Origin: Geminicoccaceae bacterium
GTDB taxonomy: Bacteria; Pseudomonadota; Alphaproteobacteria; Geminicoccales; Geminicoccaceae
Assembly: GCA_020638465.1 (NCBI GenBank)
Contig: JACKIM010000002.1
Coordinates: forward strand, 248,001 to 312,000
Direction: 5' to 3'
DNA: 64,000 nucleotides
The notes under the pieces are model-generated. The model did no database searches and was not told where the DNA came from. It saw only the letters and a program-made list of their open reading frames with translations. Positions 1 through 9,195 of the stretch are shown in pieces; positions within the stretch are counted from its first letter, which is position 1; each line of letters begins with the position of its first letter. The translations under genes were made by a program, and so were the position numbers.

Positions 1-584
1 TGCGGCTGAATTCGCGGACAAATCGGCTTCCCCGGCTTAAGGCGAGATCCTGTCCGTCTGGACGGCCACTCAAGGCTTCCCTGTACGTGGTCTTGATCGT
101 GCGGCAGCGCATGCACCTGTGCACCCCCGTCTCGACGGCGTGAGCCGGTTAGCACATGCCCTGTCCAGCGACAAGCACCTGCCCGAATTTTTGGTCGCGG
201 ACGCTTTGCCGCATCGTGACCGGCCTGCCGCGACGTCGTCCTGCCCCGGGGACGGATGGTGGCAGGCAATGGCCGAAATTGTAGGATCATTGTCTATAGA
301 ATATAATCTACAGTTGATAAATGATATCATTGATGTCATCAATCAGGTGAAAAACATGTCTGGGCAAAATTTACCGATGACGTTTGTGTTCCATGCCGGG
401 TGAAGCCCGAAATCAGAGGCAATCATGGCAATTCTTTCCCGCAATGCGATCCCGCCGACGGCTCGTTGTTCCGACAGCCCGGTATCGGTCGGCCTGCCTG
501 CCGGCGGGCCATCGCTTTCCACCATCGCTCCTTGATGGGATCGGGTTTCGGCCCGGCCCGGTTTCCAGTGACTGAGAGACTGTC
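1..584. other. Gene-free left edge and autotransporter upstream region
   Basis: No convincing gene is visible on either strand. Short open frames here overlap one another and have no recognisable domain. The first ~280 bases are GC-rich and could be the edge of a gene lying to the left. From about 285 to 400 the sequence becomes AT-rich and carries two palindromes, which is what a promoter/operator region of the downstream autotransporter gene would look like. The remaining ~180 bases would be a long leader. Confidence 0.5.
321..343. promoter_or_regulatory. Two abutting palindromes, candidate operator
   Basis: ATGATATCAT (321-330) is a perfect 10-base palindrome. It overlaps the 15-base inverted repeat ATTGATGTCATCAAT (329-343; 7-base arms, one central base). 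Both lie in the only AT-rich patch ahead of the autotransporter gene. Paired symmetric sites are typical of dimeric regulators, but the regulator is unknown and chance is possible in AT-rich DNA. Confidence 0.35.
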
Positions 585-3500
585 ATGTTCGATCCTCGTG
601 AAGGACAGCTGAAATTCCGCCTCGTCCGGACGGCGACGGCCCTCCCGGTGATCTTTCTCGTCCTGCCGGATGCTGCCCAGGGGGGATGTACGGCATCCGG
701 AGATGACTACACCTGTGACGGCAATCTCGGGTCCGGCTTCTCCCGGTCCCTGGGCGCCACCAGCAGCACGTTCACCTTCGACAATCTCACGGACGGCATC
801 ACCGCCGGCGCGGGCGCCGCGGCCATCGACATCGATTCCGGCGAGGTATCGGCCGGCGGCGGATCGGGTGGCATGAATGTCACCATCGACAACACCGATG
901 CGCTCATCACCGGCGGCGGTGCCGGAGCGGTCGGTGTCCGGCTGAATAGTACCGCACCCGTGGAGACGACAGAAGCCAACCAATCGACGGCAGGAACCGG
1001 TTCTGCCGGGCGGGATGCCAATGGTGAATGTGCCGGATGGAGGGTGATAGCAGCCGGGCCGGCAACGGAATGCACAGGTCCACGATCCATTTCATCAACT
1101 GCCGGAGGCACCGGAGGTTCAGGTCAAGGCGGTAGGACAAGCAGCCGGTCGGCAAGCTCCGGTGCAGTCGTGCTGGAGTTCGTTGGCGAGGGTATCGATT
1201 TTGATGGGCTGGCTGAGAGTGTTGGCATCTCCTTGCAGAGCGACGGCGGTCAGGGGGGCAAGGGCGGTCAGGGCGGTCAGGGCGGTCAAGGAGGCATGGG
1301 CGGAGATTCCGAGATCGCAAGCAAATACTTTTTCCCGGAAACATACGATTTCAACCTTGTGGCATCGGGCGGCGGTACGGGGGGCGATGCCGGTGTTGGT
1401 GGGACAGGTGCCGTGGGGGCGACCGCTGGCACTATCGCATTCACTAACGGATCCGGATCCATCGTTGCAGCCCGGGGAATCGTCGCGTCCAGCAACGGCG
1501 GGTCCGGTGGCCTGGGGGGCAATGGTGGTACTGGCGGCAAGGGTGGTACTGGCGGTTGGGGCGATGCCGAGTATCTGTTCCACCTTGTCGGAAATGCGGA
1601 CCGTAAGGGAGGTCGAGGCGGTGCCGGAAGAATCGGTGGTACGGGCGGTGTCGGCGGCGTCGGTGGTCAGGGTGGTGCCATCTCGATCAACAATCTCGGG
1701 ACGTTGGGACGGATCATTTCGTTCGGCGATGGCGACCATGCTATCCATGCCTCCAGCCTCGGTGGTACGGGCGGTGTCGGCGGCACTGGTGGCACTGGCG
1801 GCGCTGGCGGCACTGGCGGTGGGGCGCGAAACGAAGATACCGTCACGCTCGTCGGTAGCGCAGGAGACGGCGGGACTGGCGGGGCAGGCGGTGTCGGCGG
1901 AACTGGCGGTGATGGTGGTAGCGGTGGCACGATCAACATCCTGAACGAGCAACTTGTCGGTACGCTCGGCAGTAACTATTCGTCCGCAATACTGGCTGAA
2001 AGTTTTGGTGCTATCGGCGGCGTAGCAGGCGGCGGCGGTAGCGGCGGTAGCGGCGGTAGCAAGGGGCAACGCGGCTATTACCAGTGCAACAGTAATCTCA
2101 TTTGTCCTGTCCCGATCTACGGCCCGGCCGGCTCCAACGGTTCCGGCGGCGGTTCCGGTTCTGCTGGCACGGCGAGCAAGGTCGGCGGGAACGGCGGGGT
2201 CGTGTCGGTCGACAACAGTGGGGACATCGGGACATTTGGTACCCGCTCCGACGGCATCACGGCGGCTTCGGTCGGGGGCGTTGTCGGGCTGGCTTCGAGG
2301 GAAACGGCGAATTTCTTCTGGACAGGAGTGCCGACGGGGCAGCAGTCGAGTTCCGCAGGGGCCGTCACTGTCGGCAATACCGGCACGATTGCCACCGACG
2401 CCGATCAGTCGAACGGCGTCCTTGCCTTCAGCTTCGCGTCCGGCAACGGCAATTCCGGTGCGGTGACGGCCAGCAACAGCGGCACGATCGAGACGAACGG
2501 CACGCAGAGTGCAGCACTGATCGCCACAAGCGAGGTCAAGGCCAACGCCGACACATCGGGCGGCAGGTCCGGCGATGTCACGGTTTCCAACGATTCCGGA
2601 ACGATCGACGCCAATGGCAATTCGGCGGCCATCTTCGCCCGCAGCCATTCCGAGGAAGGGGACGCCGGATCGGTCGATATTTCCAATCAAGGTGGCGAGA
2701 TTACCACTTACGGGAATGGTGCTGCGATCATCGGATACAGCTTCGCCGACGCCGGAACGGCCGGGGCGATCACCTTCGACAACCGCGGCGGCCTGGTCAC
2801 CAACAACAGTGGCGACGGTGTGCTTCTCTATTCGAACGGCAGTGTTGCCGGCGGCGCGATCACCACGCTCAACGCCAGCGGCATCTACTGCACCACGCCG
2901 GGCTGCACCGCGCTCACCGAGCAGTCGAGCGGACCCACCCCCGGCGACATCACCGTCGACAATGCCGGCGAGATCATCGGCGGTGAGGGCGGTGTCGGCA
3001 TCGCCATCATCGACGGCGCCAACAACACCGTGAACAACAATGACGGTGGCGACATCGGCACGCTGGGCGGCATCGACGACTATGCCATCACCGGCACGGG
3101 CGGCAACGAGGCGATCTACAACAACAGCGGCGGGTTGATCACCGGTTCCATCGACCTCACCAATACCGGCACCACGACGGACACCAACAGCTTCACCAAT
3201 GCCGACGGTGCCACCTACAAGACCGGGCTCGTCATCGATCTCGGTCCGGAGACCAACGCCGGCAACGTGTTCATCAACAACGGCTACATGGCGCTGGGCG
3301 GCACGGGAACGGCGGATTCGAGCAATTCCGGCAACGACTCGGTGCAACTCACCGGCAATTTCGTCCAGGGCACGACCGGGAAACTTGCCGTTGATCTTAC
3401 CTATATCGAGAATAATGACGGTACGCAGATCGTCGATACCATCGACGCGCTCAACGTCAGCGGCACGGCACGGCTCGGCGGCCTGATCCAGCTCAACCCG

Positions 3501-4829
3501 CTCACCGGCGCCGCCAAGCCCGGCCTGTTCCGGGAACTGATGGTCCATGCGGCCCAGGGCATCACCCTCGACGGCATTGCCATCGACCCCTACTACCTCA
3601 ACGGGACCCGCTCGACGAACGCGACGGTGGCACCGCAGATCGAGCTCGATCCCAACGGGAGGGACCTCTACATGGTCTATTCCGTCACCTTCTCTCCGGA
3701 CGGGCTCACCGACAACCAGCTGAAGATGGGCAAGGCCATCGACGCGATCCAGACGTTCGGCTTTCCGGCCTATCAGCCGATCACCGAGCGGCTGTTGGCG
3801 ATCAACAGCACCGAGGAACTCGGTCGGGCGTACGACTCGCTTTCGGGCGACAGCATTGCCGGTGCCAACGAGGGAGCCGTCATGGCAGCCGAGGGCTTCG
3901 CCGCCGCATCCGATTCTCAGACCGGCGACACCCTTGCCTGCATGGCGCGGCGGATGCGCGGCAACGAGGATGCCTGTGCAAATCCCCACCGCGTCTGGAC
4001 CCAGACAGCCTATGGCAGCGGCGAACTGGACGGCGACGGCAGTGCGGCGCGGACCCGCTCGCATTTCGAGCACATGATCCTGGGCTACGATGCCGTCAAC
4101 GACGACGGCTTCGCCATCGGCGGCACCATTGGCGCCCTGGCCTCGAAATTCGACGTTCCGGACCGCTCGACCCGCGGCGACAGCCAGGGGTTCGGCGTGT
4201 CGGTGCAGGGTGTGAGCATGAACGGGAGCGGCTTCTTCCTGCGCGCCTCCGCGGCGATGGGCCAGTTGTCCACCGACACCCAGCGTTTCCCGCTCGGCGA
4301 ACGCGTCGAGGGACATTTCGACGGCCAGTTCGCATCGTTGACCGGCGAGGTGGGGCATGCGGCCATGCTGCCCGATCTGCAGATGGTGACCTTCGTCCGC
4401 GCGCGACGGACCTGGTTCGAACAGAAGTCCTTCGACGAGGATGATCCTACGTTCGGGAATTCCTTCAACAGCAACAATACCCGCAAGGATCTTGTCGAGA
4501 CGGGCGTCGATCTGCGCAGCGATTTCCGGCTGCCGGATGGCGGGACCGTCACGCCCGGCGTCAATGTCGTCTTCCGCCACGATTTCTACAACGACGCGCG
4601 CGAAGTCAGTGCCGAATCCCGGGCTGCCCCCGGCAAGGCGTTCTCCTGGAAGACCCGTGGCACCCGCCCGGACCGCAACTCGGTGCGCGGCGAACTGTCG
4701 ATGCAATACGCCTTCGCCGAGGCATCGCCGCTGTCGGGCGTCGCCCTTACCGGCAGCGTGGCCTTCGACAGCTCCGGCAACAACAACGCCACCACCACCG
4801 CCCTGCGCCTGAACTACCGCTTCAGATAG
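585..4829 (+). CDS. Glycine-rich autotransporter with C-terminal beta-barrel
   Basis: A 1,414-aa protein with an N-terminal signal-like segment (basic residues then a hydrophobic stretch, residues ~12-32, before GGC). Roughly residues 200-540 are dominated by GGxGG / GGTGGxGG repeats; after that a long stretch is rich in N, G, T and S with recurring 'xxSGTI' strand-turn units, as in beta-helical passengers. From about residue 1130 to the end ('RVWTQTAYGSGELDGDGSA' onward) it matches the type V secretion barrel that inserts in the outer membrane. The last residues are LNYRFR, so the usual terminal aromatic is followed by an Arg. The passenger is probably surface-exposed (adhesion or matrix); its ligand cannot be inferred. 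It ends 8 bases inside the convergent methyltransferase gene. The start has only a weak GAGAGA ribosome site. Confidence 0.85.
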   Translation: MFDPREGQLKFRLVRTATALPVIFLVLPDAAQGGCTASGDDYTCDGNLGSGFSRSLGATSSTFTFDNLTDGITAGAGAAAIDIDSGEVSAGGGSGGMNVTIDNTDALITGGGAGAVGVRLNSTAPVETTEANQSTAGTGSAGRDANGECAGWRVIAAGPATECTGPRSISSTAGGTGGSGQGGRTSSRSASSGAVVLEFVGEGIDFDGLAESVGISLQSDGGQGGKGGQGGQGGQGGMGGDSEIASKYFFPETYDFNLVASGGGTGGDAGVGGTGAVGATAGTIAFTNGSGSIVAARGIVASSNGGSGGLGGNGGTGGKGGTGGWGDAEYLFHLVGNADRKGGRGGAGRIGGTGGVGGVGGQGGAISINNLGTLGRIISFGDGDHAIHASSLGGTGGVGGTGGTGGAGGTGGGARNEDTVTLVGSAGDGGTGGAGGVGGTGGDGGSGGTINILNEQLVGTLGSNYSSAILAESFGAIGGVAGGGGSGGSGGSKGQRGYYQCNSNLICPVPIYGPAGSNGSGGGSGSAGTASKVGGNGGVVSVDNSGDIGTFGTRSDGITAASVGGVVGLASRETANFFWTGVPTGQQSSSAGAVTVGNTGTIATDADQSNGVLAFSFASGNGNSGAVTASNSGTIETNGTQSAALIATSEVKANADTSGGRSGDVTVSNDSGTIDANGNSAAIFARSHSEEGDAGSVDISNQGGEITTYGNGAAIIGYSFADAGTAGAITFDNRGGLVTNNSGDGVLLYSNGSVAGGAITTLNASGIYCTTPGCTALTEQSSGPTPGDITVDNAGEIIGGEGGVGIAIIDGANNTVNNNDGGDIGTLGGIDDYAITGTGGNEAIYNNSGGLITGSIDLTNTGTTTDTNSFTNADGATYKTGLVIDLGPETNAGNVFINNGYMALGGTGTADSSNSGNDSVQLTGNFVQGTTGKLAVDLTYIENNDGTQIVDTIDALNVSGTARLGGLIQLNPLTGAAKPGLFRELMVHAAQGITLDGIAIDPYYLNGTRSTNATVAPQIELDPNGRDLYMVYSVTFSPDGLTDNQLKMGKAIDAIQTFGFPAYQPITERLLAINSTEELGRAYDSLSGDSIAGANEGAVMAAEGFAAASDSQTGDTLACMARRMRGNEDACANPHRVWTQTAYGSGELDGDGSAARTRSHFEHMILGYDAVNDDGFAIGGTIGALASKFDVPDRSTRGDSQGFGVSVQGVSMNGSGFFLRASAAMGQLSTDTQRFPLGERVEGHFDGQFASLTGEVGHAAMLPDLQMVTFVRARRTWFEQKSFDEDDPTFGNSFNSNNTRKDLVETGVDLRSDFRLPDGGTVTPGVNVVFRHDFYNDAREVSAESRAAPGKAFSWKTRGTRPDRNSVRGELSMQYAFAEASPLSGVALTGSVAFDSSGNNNATTTALRLNYRFR

Positions 4830-5556
4830 CCAGCTTCAGCACCGGCGGCGATCCTTCGCCGTCATTCTCGCCATGACCGGCCCGGTCTTCCCGCCGCAGG
4901 AGGACCGCCGCACTGACCTTGTAGGGCCGCAGCAGCCAGAGGAACCGATGGGCGCGCGGGCGCCATTTCTCCGCCGGTCCGAGGAACGGCAGCACGACAT
5001 GACGGAAATTCCTCATCATCCTCCTGAGCTTCTTCCGGTCGACAAGGCTGTCCTGCAGGTAACTCGTCGAGACGATCACCTCGCGGCTTTCGGCCTCCAG
5101 CCCGGGAAACATCGCGACCAGCCGGTCGGGCGAGGGGCGCAGCAGCGTGTCGATCGGATCGGGATGATAGGGATAGCTGTAGGGCACGGACACCAGCAGC
5201 CGGGCTCCGGGTCGCATCAGCCCGGCGCAGGCCAGCGCAAAGCGCTGCGGATCCTCCAGGTGTTCGAGCAGGTTGTTGCAGGTGACCAGATCCGCACCCA
5301 GCGCGCGCAGCCGGGAATGGAACGCCGGGTCGAGCAGGTCGCCCACCATGTCGACACCCTCGTCGGCCTTGATGTCGCAATGGATGAAGCGGATGCCGTC
5401 ACGCTCCAGCGGTTCGATGAACTCGGTCTGGACATGGGACTGCATGTCACGGCGGAACCGGCCGGTGGACGATCCCAGGTTGAGGCAGGTGCTTCCTTGC
5501 GGAAGGCCGAGGGCGCGGACCTGTCGCGCCATCCACCGGGCTTCTTCCTTGCGCAT
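4822..5556 (-). CDS. Class I SAM-dependent methyltransferase
   Basis: A 244-aa protein with a class I methyltransferase core. Motif I is NLGSSTGRFRRD (about residues 22-33), an acidic motif (CDI) follows where SAM ribose is usually bound, and 'DLVTCNNLLEHLEDP' is the post-I/motif IV region with the EHL(E)DP signature of methyltransferase-11-type enzymes. A motif-VI-like 'ARLLVSVPYSYPYHPDPID' follows. The C-terminal third is basic (RKKLRRMMRN) and may contact an anionic substrate or membrane. The start is set at the ATG preceded by GGGAGG; the frame is open further upstream but that extension has no methyltransferase character. The substrate is unknown; polysaccharide or lipid-linked substrates are possible. 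It converges on, and overlaps by 8 bases, the autotransporter gene. Confidence 0.8.
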   Translation of the reverse strand: MRKEEARWMARQVRALGLPQGSTCLNLGSSTGRFRRDMQSHVQTEFIEPLERDGIRFIHCDIKADEGVDMVGDLLDPAFHSRLRALGADLVTCNNLLEHLEDPQRFALACAGLMRPGARLLVSVPYSYPYHPDPIDTLLRPSPDRLVAMFPGLEAESREVIVSTSYLQDSLVDRKKLRRMMRNFRHVVLPFLGPAEKWRPRAHRFLWLLRPYKVSAAVLLRREDRAGHGENDGEGSPPVLKLAI

Positions 5557-5802
5557 CGGGGCCTCCCTTTTCGATTGTCTCCGATTCGGGACAATCTCAA
5601 GATGAATGATGACCCGATCAATGGCGCAAATGGCGATAGGAGGCAATCGCGGCACACCAATTCCGGTCGTATTTTTTGCCGTGGGAAAACATGACCTTAT
5701 TACGGCAGTCCCGGGGTATTTTGGGCTTCTCTTCGGATTCGCGGCTGCGGGGCATGGAGTGGAGCCCGGACCGGCGTTATCGTACCCCGACGGCACGGGT
5801 TG

Positions 5803-6390
5803 TCAGGCGATGAGGTCCTCGATGGCGCGCCAGCCATGGACCAGGGCGAGCGGGTTGCGGCGGAGTGTGAGAAGGTTGCCGCCACCGCCGCCGGGCTGGT
5901 CGAGGGCGCGAGAGATGGGGCGATCCGAGAGATGGGCCAGCAGCAGCGCGCCGACCCCGCCATGGGCGACGACGAGGATGTTGCCCGATGCCGGAGCTTC
6001 GCGGTCGATGCGCATCACCGCGCCGACGATGCGCGTCTGGGCATCGACGGCCCGTTCCCAGCCGCCGATGCTCTCCCGCGGATGGGCGAAGAAGCGGTCG
6101 GCGTGGGCCTCGAACGCCACCTTGTCGAGGTAGCCCGTGGCCGAGCGGTCGTTCTCGGCGAGGTCCCTCGCGACAACGGGTTCGAGTCCGGCGGACCCTG
6201 CAACGATCTGCGCCCCGTCGCGGGCCTTGCGCTCGTCGCTGCAGAAGATGGCCTGCCAGCGGATTCCGGCGGTGGCTTCCGTGAACATCCGCATCCGGGC
6301 GATGCCCCTGTCCGACAGTCGCCACTGCGGGACGGGAACCTGCGGGTCGATGACGACTTCGGGATGGGTGAGGAAGACGAGGAGGTTCAT
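5803..6390 (-). CDS. Degenerate histidine phosphatase superfamily protein
   Basis: A 195-aa protein of the histidine phosphatase (phosphoglycerate mutase-like) fold. The N-terminal LxRHGE motif reads FLTHPEV: the phospho-acceptor His (residue 9) is kept but Arg and Gly are replaced by Thr and Pro. The usual SPLxRAxxTA reads SDERKARDGA, with Lys for the second Arg. The second active-site His is present in VVAHGGVGALLL. Because two phosphate-binding Arg are changed, activity may be weak or altered. The ATG start matches family length; a TTG at 6408 would overlap the priA stop (TTTGA) and also be possible. The gene lies immediately behind priA on the same strand, so the two are likely co-transcribed. 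Confidence 0.75.
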   Translation of the reverse strand: MNLLVFLTHPEVVIDPQVPVPQWRLSDRGIARMRMFTEATAGIRWQAIFCSDERKARDGAQIVAGSAGLEPVVARDLAENDRSATGYLDKVAFEAHADRFFAHPRESIGGWERAVDAQTRIVGAVMRIDREAPASGNILVVAHGGVGALLLAHLSDRPISRALDQPGGGGGNLLTLRRNPLALVHGWRAIEDLIA

Positions 6391-6404
6391 GGTCACCGGG
6401 ATGC

Positions 6405-8570
6405 TCAAAGGAAGTTCTGCGGATCGATGTCGACGCGCAGGCGGACGTTGCGGGCGAGCTGGATGGTGGACAGCCAGCCGCGCAGGATGGCGGGCAGGTC
6501 GGTCTCCGGCGTGGCCTTGACGAGGAAGCGCTCGCGGTAGCGGCCGCGCAGCATGGTGAGCGGGGCGGGAGCCGGGCCGAGGATGAGGACGTTGTCGAGA
6601 TCGGGCGCGCAGGCGGCCAGCCGGCGGCCCTCATGCGCGACGAGTTCGTGGTCGGGACCGGAGAGGATCAGTGCCGCGAGCCGGCCGAAGGGCGGCATGT
6701 GTCCCTCGCGGCGCTCGTCCAGCTCGGCCCTGATGAAGCTGTCGCGGTCGCCTCCGGCCAGCGCCCGCATCACCGGATGGCCGGGGTCGCGGGTCTGGAT
6801 GAGCACGCGACCCGGACGGCTTTCGCGCCCGGCGCGCCCGGCGAGCTGGTAGAGCAACTGGAAGGTGCGTTCGCCCGCGCGCAGGTCGCCGCCGCCGAGG
6901 CCGATGTCGGCGTCGACCACGCCGACGAAGGTGAGGTCGGGGAAATGGTGGCCCTTGGCGATGAGCTGGGTGCCGATGATGACGTCCACCTGGTGGGCGA
7001 GGATCGCCTCGATCATCGCGGTGGCGCTGTCGCTGGAGTGGATGGTGTCGCTGGTCATGACCGCCACGCGCGCTTCGGGGGCGAAACTGCGCAACTCGTC
7101 GGCGATGCGCTCCACGCCCGGACCGGAAGCGGCGATGTGGTCCAGCGTCCCGCATTCCGGGCAATGGTCGGGCAAAGGCCGTGAATAGCCGCAGTGGTGG
7201 CATTGCAGGCGCGGCCGGTAGCGGTGCGAGGTGAGCCAGGCGGTGCAGTTGGGGCAATGCATGCGATAGCCGCAGGCACGGCAGATGGTGAGCGGCGCGT
7301 AGCCGCGGCGGTTGAGGAACAGCATCGCCTGCTCGCCGGCGGCCATCGCCTCACGGACGCCGTCGCGCAGGGCTTCGCCGAGGAAGGTGCCGGCGGGCGG
7401 CCGCTGCCGGCGCAGGTCGACGATTCCGACCTGCGGCTTGGGGGCGGAGGCAAAACGGTCCTCCAGCACGATATGACGCTCCGGCCGCACGCCGATCAGC
7501 GTTTCGAGCGAGGGCGTGGCGCTGACGAGAATGAGCGTCGCCCCCTCGAAGGCGCAGCGCCTGCGGGCGATCAGGCGGGCATCGTAGACGACGCCGTCCT
7601 CCTGCTTGAAGCTGGTGTCGTGCGCCTCGTCCATCACCACCAGCCCCAGCGAGGGGAAGGGCAGGAACAGCGCCGAGCGCGCACCCACCAGCACCTTCGC
7701 GTCGCCACGCGCGACGGCCTTCCATGTCCGGCGCCGCTGCACCTGGGTAAGGCCCGAATGCCAGGCGAGCGGGGCGGTGCCGAACCGCGCCTCGAAGCGC
7801 CTGAGCCACTGGGCCGACAGGGCGATCTCCGGCAGCAGGACCAGCACCGGCCGTCCGGCACGCAGCGAGGCTTCGATGGCTTCCAGGTAGACCTCGGTCT
7901 TGCCCGATCCCGGCACGCCCTCCAGCAGCCAGAAATCGTCGTCCGGGCGGTCGAGTGCCGCCACCAGCCGGTCGGCGGCGGCCCGTTGCGAGGGTGTGAG
8001 GTCGAAGGCCGTTCCCTCGTGGCATGGCGGCAGGTCGAGCCGGTCGGCGTCGATCTCGATGGTGCGAAGCTGTCCCGCTTCCGTCATCTTCCTGACGATT
8101 CCCGCCGACACGCCGGCCTCGCGGGCAAGGGCCGTCGCCTGCAATGGGCCATGCCCGTCGACAATGGCCGCCACCCGCTCGCGCCGTTCGTCCAGGCGCT
8201 CGCGGTCGAGGTCGGGAGCAAGCTCGTAGGCGGTCTTCACCGGCCCGGGTTCAAGGGCCGCCGGCACCGGCATCAGCAGCCGCAGCACCGAACCCAGCGG
8301 CGAGAGCGTTGATGCGGCCATGTCGTCGGCCAGCCGGCGCAGCGCCGCCGACAGTGGCGGCACGTCGAGAATGGCCTCCACCGCCTTGATCCGGTCGGCC
8401 GCCATGTCCCGGTCCACCGGATGATCCCAGACCACGCCGATTGCCCGCCGCGGCCCGAAGGGTACACGCACGAAGCGGCCCGGAAGCGGAACCGGCCCGG
8501 CCTTGACGGCATAGGTGAAGGACCGATCGAAGGGCAGCGGCAGCAGGACGGATACGAGCTCGGTCGTCAT
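6405..8570 (-). CDS. priA: Primosomal protein N' (PriA helicase)
   Basis: A 721-aa replication-restart DEAH helicase that reloads the replisome at stalled forks. An N-terminal 3'-end-binding domain (PFDRSFTYAV...) is followed by Walker A GVPGSGKTE (~218-226), DEAH box MDEAHDTSFKQEDG (~313), and a zinc module with eight Cys (~430, 433, 439, 442, 457, 460, 470, 473) inserted between the helicase lobes, as in all PriA. The C-terminal lobe carries IGTQLIAKGHHFPDLTFVGVVDAD and QLAGRAGR. The length is normal. The ATG before TTELVSVLLPLPF fits the family better than an upstream in-frame start at 8600. The divergent neighbour is the DUF486 gene. Confidence 0.97.
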   Translation of the reverse strand: MTTELVSVLLPLPFDRSFTYAVKAGPVPLPGRFVRVPFGPRRAIGVVWDHPVDRDMAADRIKAVEAILDVPPLSAALRRLADDMAASTLSPLGSVLRLLMPVPAALEPGPVKTAYELAPDLDRERLDERRERVAAIVDGHGPLQATALAREAGVSAGIVRKMTEAGQLRTIEIDADRLDLPPCHEGTAFDLTPSQRAAADRLVAALDRPDDDFWLLEGVPGSGKTEVYLEAIEASLRAGRPVLVLLPEIALSAQWLRRFEARFGTAPLAWHSGLTQVQRRRTWKAVARGDAKVLVGARSALFLPFPSLGLVVMDEAHDTSFKQEDGVVYDARLIARRRCAFEGATLILVSATPSLETLIGVRPERHIVLEDRFASAPKPQVGIVDLRRQRPPAGTFLGEALRDGVREAMAAGEQAMLFLNRRGYAPLTICRACGYRMHCPNCTAWLTSHRYRPRLQCHHCGYSRPLPDHCPECGTLDHIAASGPGVERIADELRSFAPEARVAVMTSDTIHSSDSATAMIEAILAHQVDVIIGTQLIAKGHHFPDLTFVGVVDADIGLGGGDLRAGERTFQLLYQLAGRAGRESRPGRVLIQTRDPGHPVMRALAGGDRDSFIRAELDERREGHMPPFGRLAALILSGPDHELVAHEGRRLAACAPDLDNVLILGPAPAPLTMLRGRYRERFLVKATPETDLPAILRGWLSTIQLARNVRLRVDIDPQNFL

Positions 8571-8752
8571 GCACGCGCTTCTAGCAGCGTGGCTTGCCAA
8601 GGGCGAGGATCAAGCGGGGTCTCGGCGGGATGCCGATGACGGGACCGGCTTCGCGGCAGGGCCGCATCCCGTTCGCCCGGGCCCGCACGCAAGTGCTGGC
8701 GGCATGACGGATTGCGGAGTAGAAGCCCGTCGCCCCCACCTGGAATGTCGCC

Positions 8753-9088
8753 ATGCCCACAATCCTGCTGCTGGTCGTTTCGAACCTCTTCATGACGGTC
8801 GCGTGGTACTGGCACCTCAAGGGCGGCATGGCGAAACCGCTGTTCGCGGTCATCATGATCAGCTGGTCGATCGCCTTCGTCGAATACTGCCTTGCTGTGC
8901 CCGCCAATCGCCTCGGCTATGCCTCGGGCTTTACCGCCGGGCAACTCAAGATCATCCAGGAGGCCATCGCCCTGGTCGTCTTCGGCGGCTTCATGGTCCT
9001 CGTGCTGGGCGAAGCCCTGTCATGGCGCCATTTCGCGGCCTTCGGCTGCATCATGGCGGCGGTCGGTTTCCTCTTCGTCGGGCGCTGA
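8753..9088 (+). CDS. DUF486 family four-helix membrane protein
   Basis: A 111-aa, very hydrophobic protein with four predicted membrane segments (about 1-18, 28-45, 66-84, 90-108). It matches the DUF486 family of small DMT-like inner-membrane proteins, including 'TVAWYWHLK' in helix 1 and 'NRLGYASGFTAGQLKIIQE' before helix 3. The family is small and its transported substrate is not established; a role as a small multidrug-resistance-like transporter is only suggested by fold. The start lacks a strong ribosome site. It is divergent from priA, with 182 bases between the two starts. Confidence 0.85.
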   Translation: MPTILLLVVSNLFMTVAWYWHLKGGMAKPLFAVIMISWSIAFVEYCLAVPANRLGYASGFTAGQLKIIQEAIALVVFGGFMVLVLGEALSWRHFAAFGCIMAAVGFLFVGR

Positions 9089-9195
9089 AATCCGCGTTTC
9101 CCATGCGCCATGCGGGCACGGGCGGACATGGATCGACAAGGGGATATGAAAATATTCCTTGACACTTCATTCTGTCCTGACGCATCTTTCCGCTC

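Noticed and set aside
1240..2060. Short regularly spaced GGTGGxGG DNA repeats, CRISPR-like at first glance
   Set aside because: The repeats are codons of the Gly-rich passenger, have no unique spacers of constant length, and stay in frame.
1119..4706. A 1,195-residue antisense open frame across the autotransporter
   Set aside because: Glycine-rich GGC/GGT codon periodicity removes stops on the opposite strand. The predicted product is Arg/Ala/Asp-biased with no domain, and the plus-strand autotransporter explains the region fully.
9159..9188. TTGACA with a weak -10 as a promoter for the gene at 9196
   Set aside because: The -35 match is exact but the -10 is poor and lies only a few bases before the ATG, requiring a leaderless transcript. 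It is not listed as a feature.
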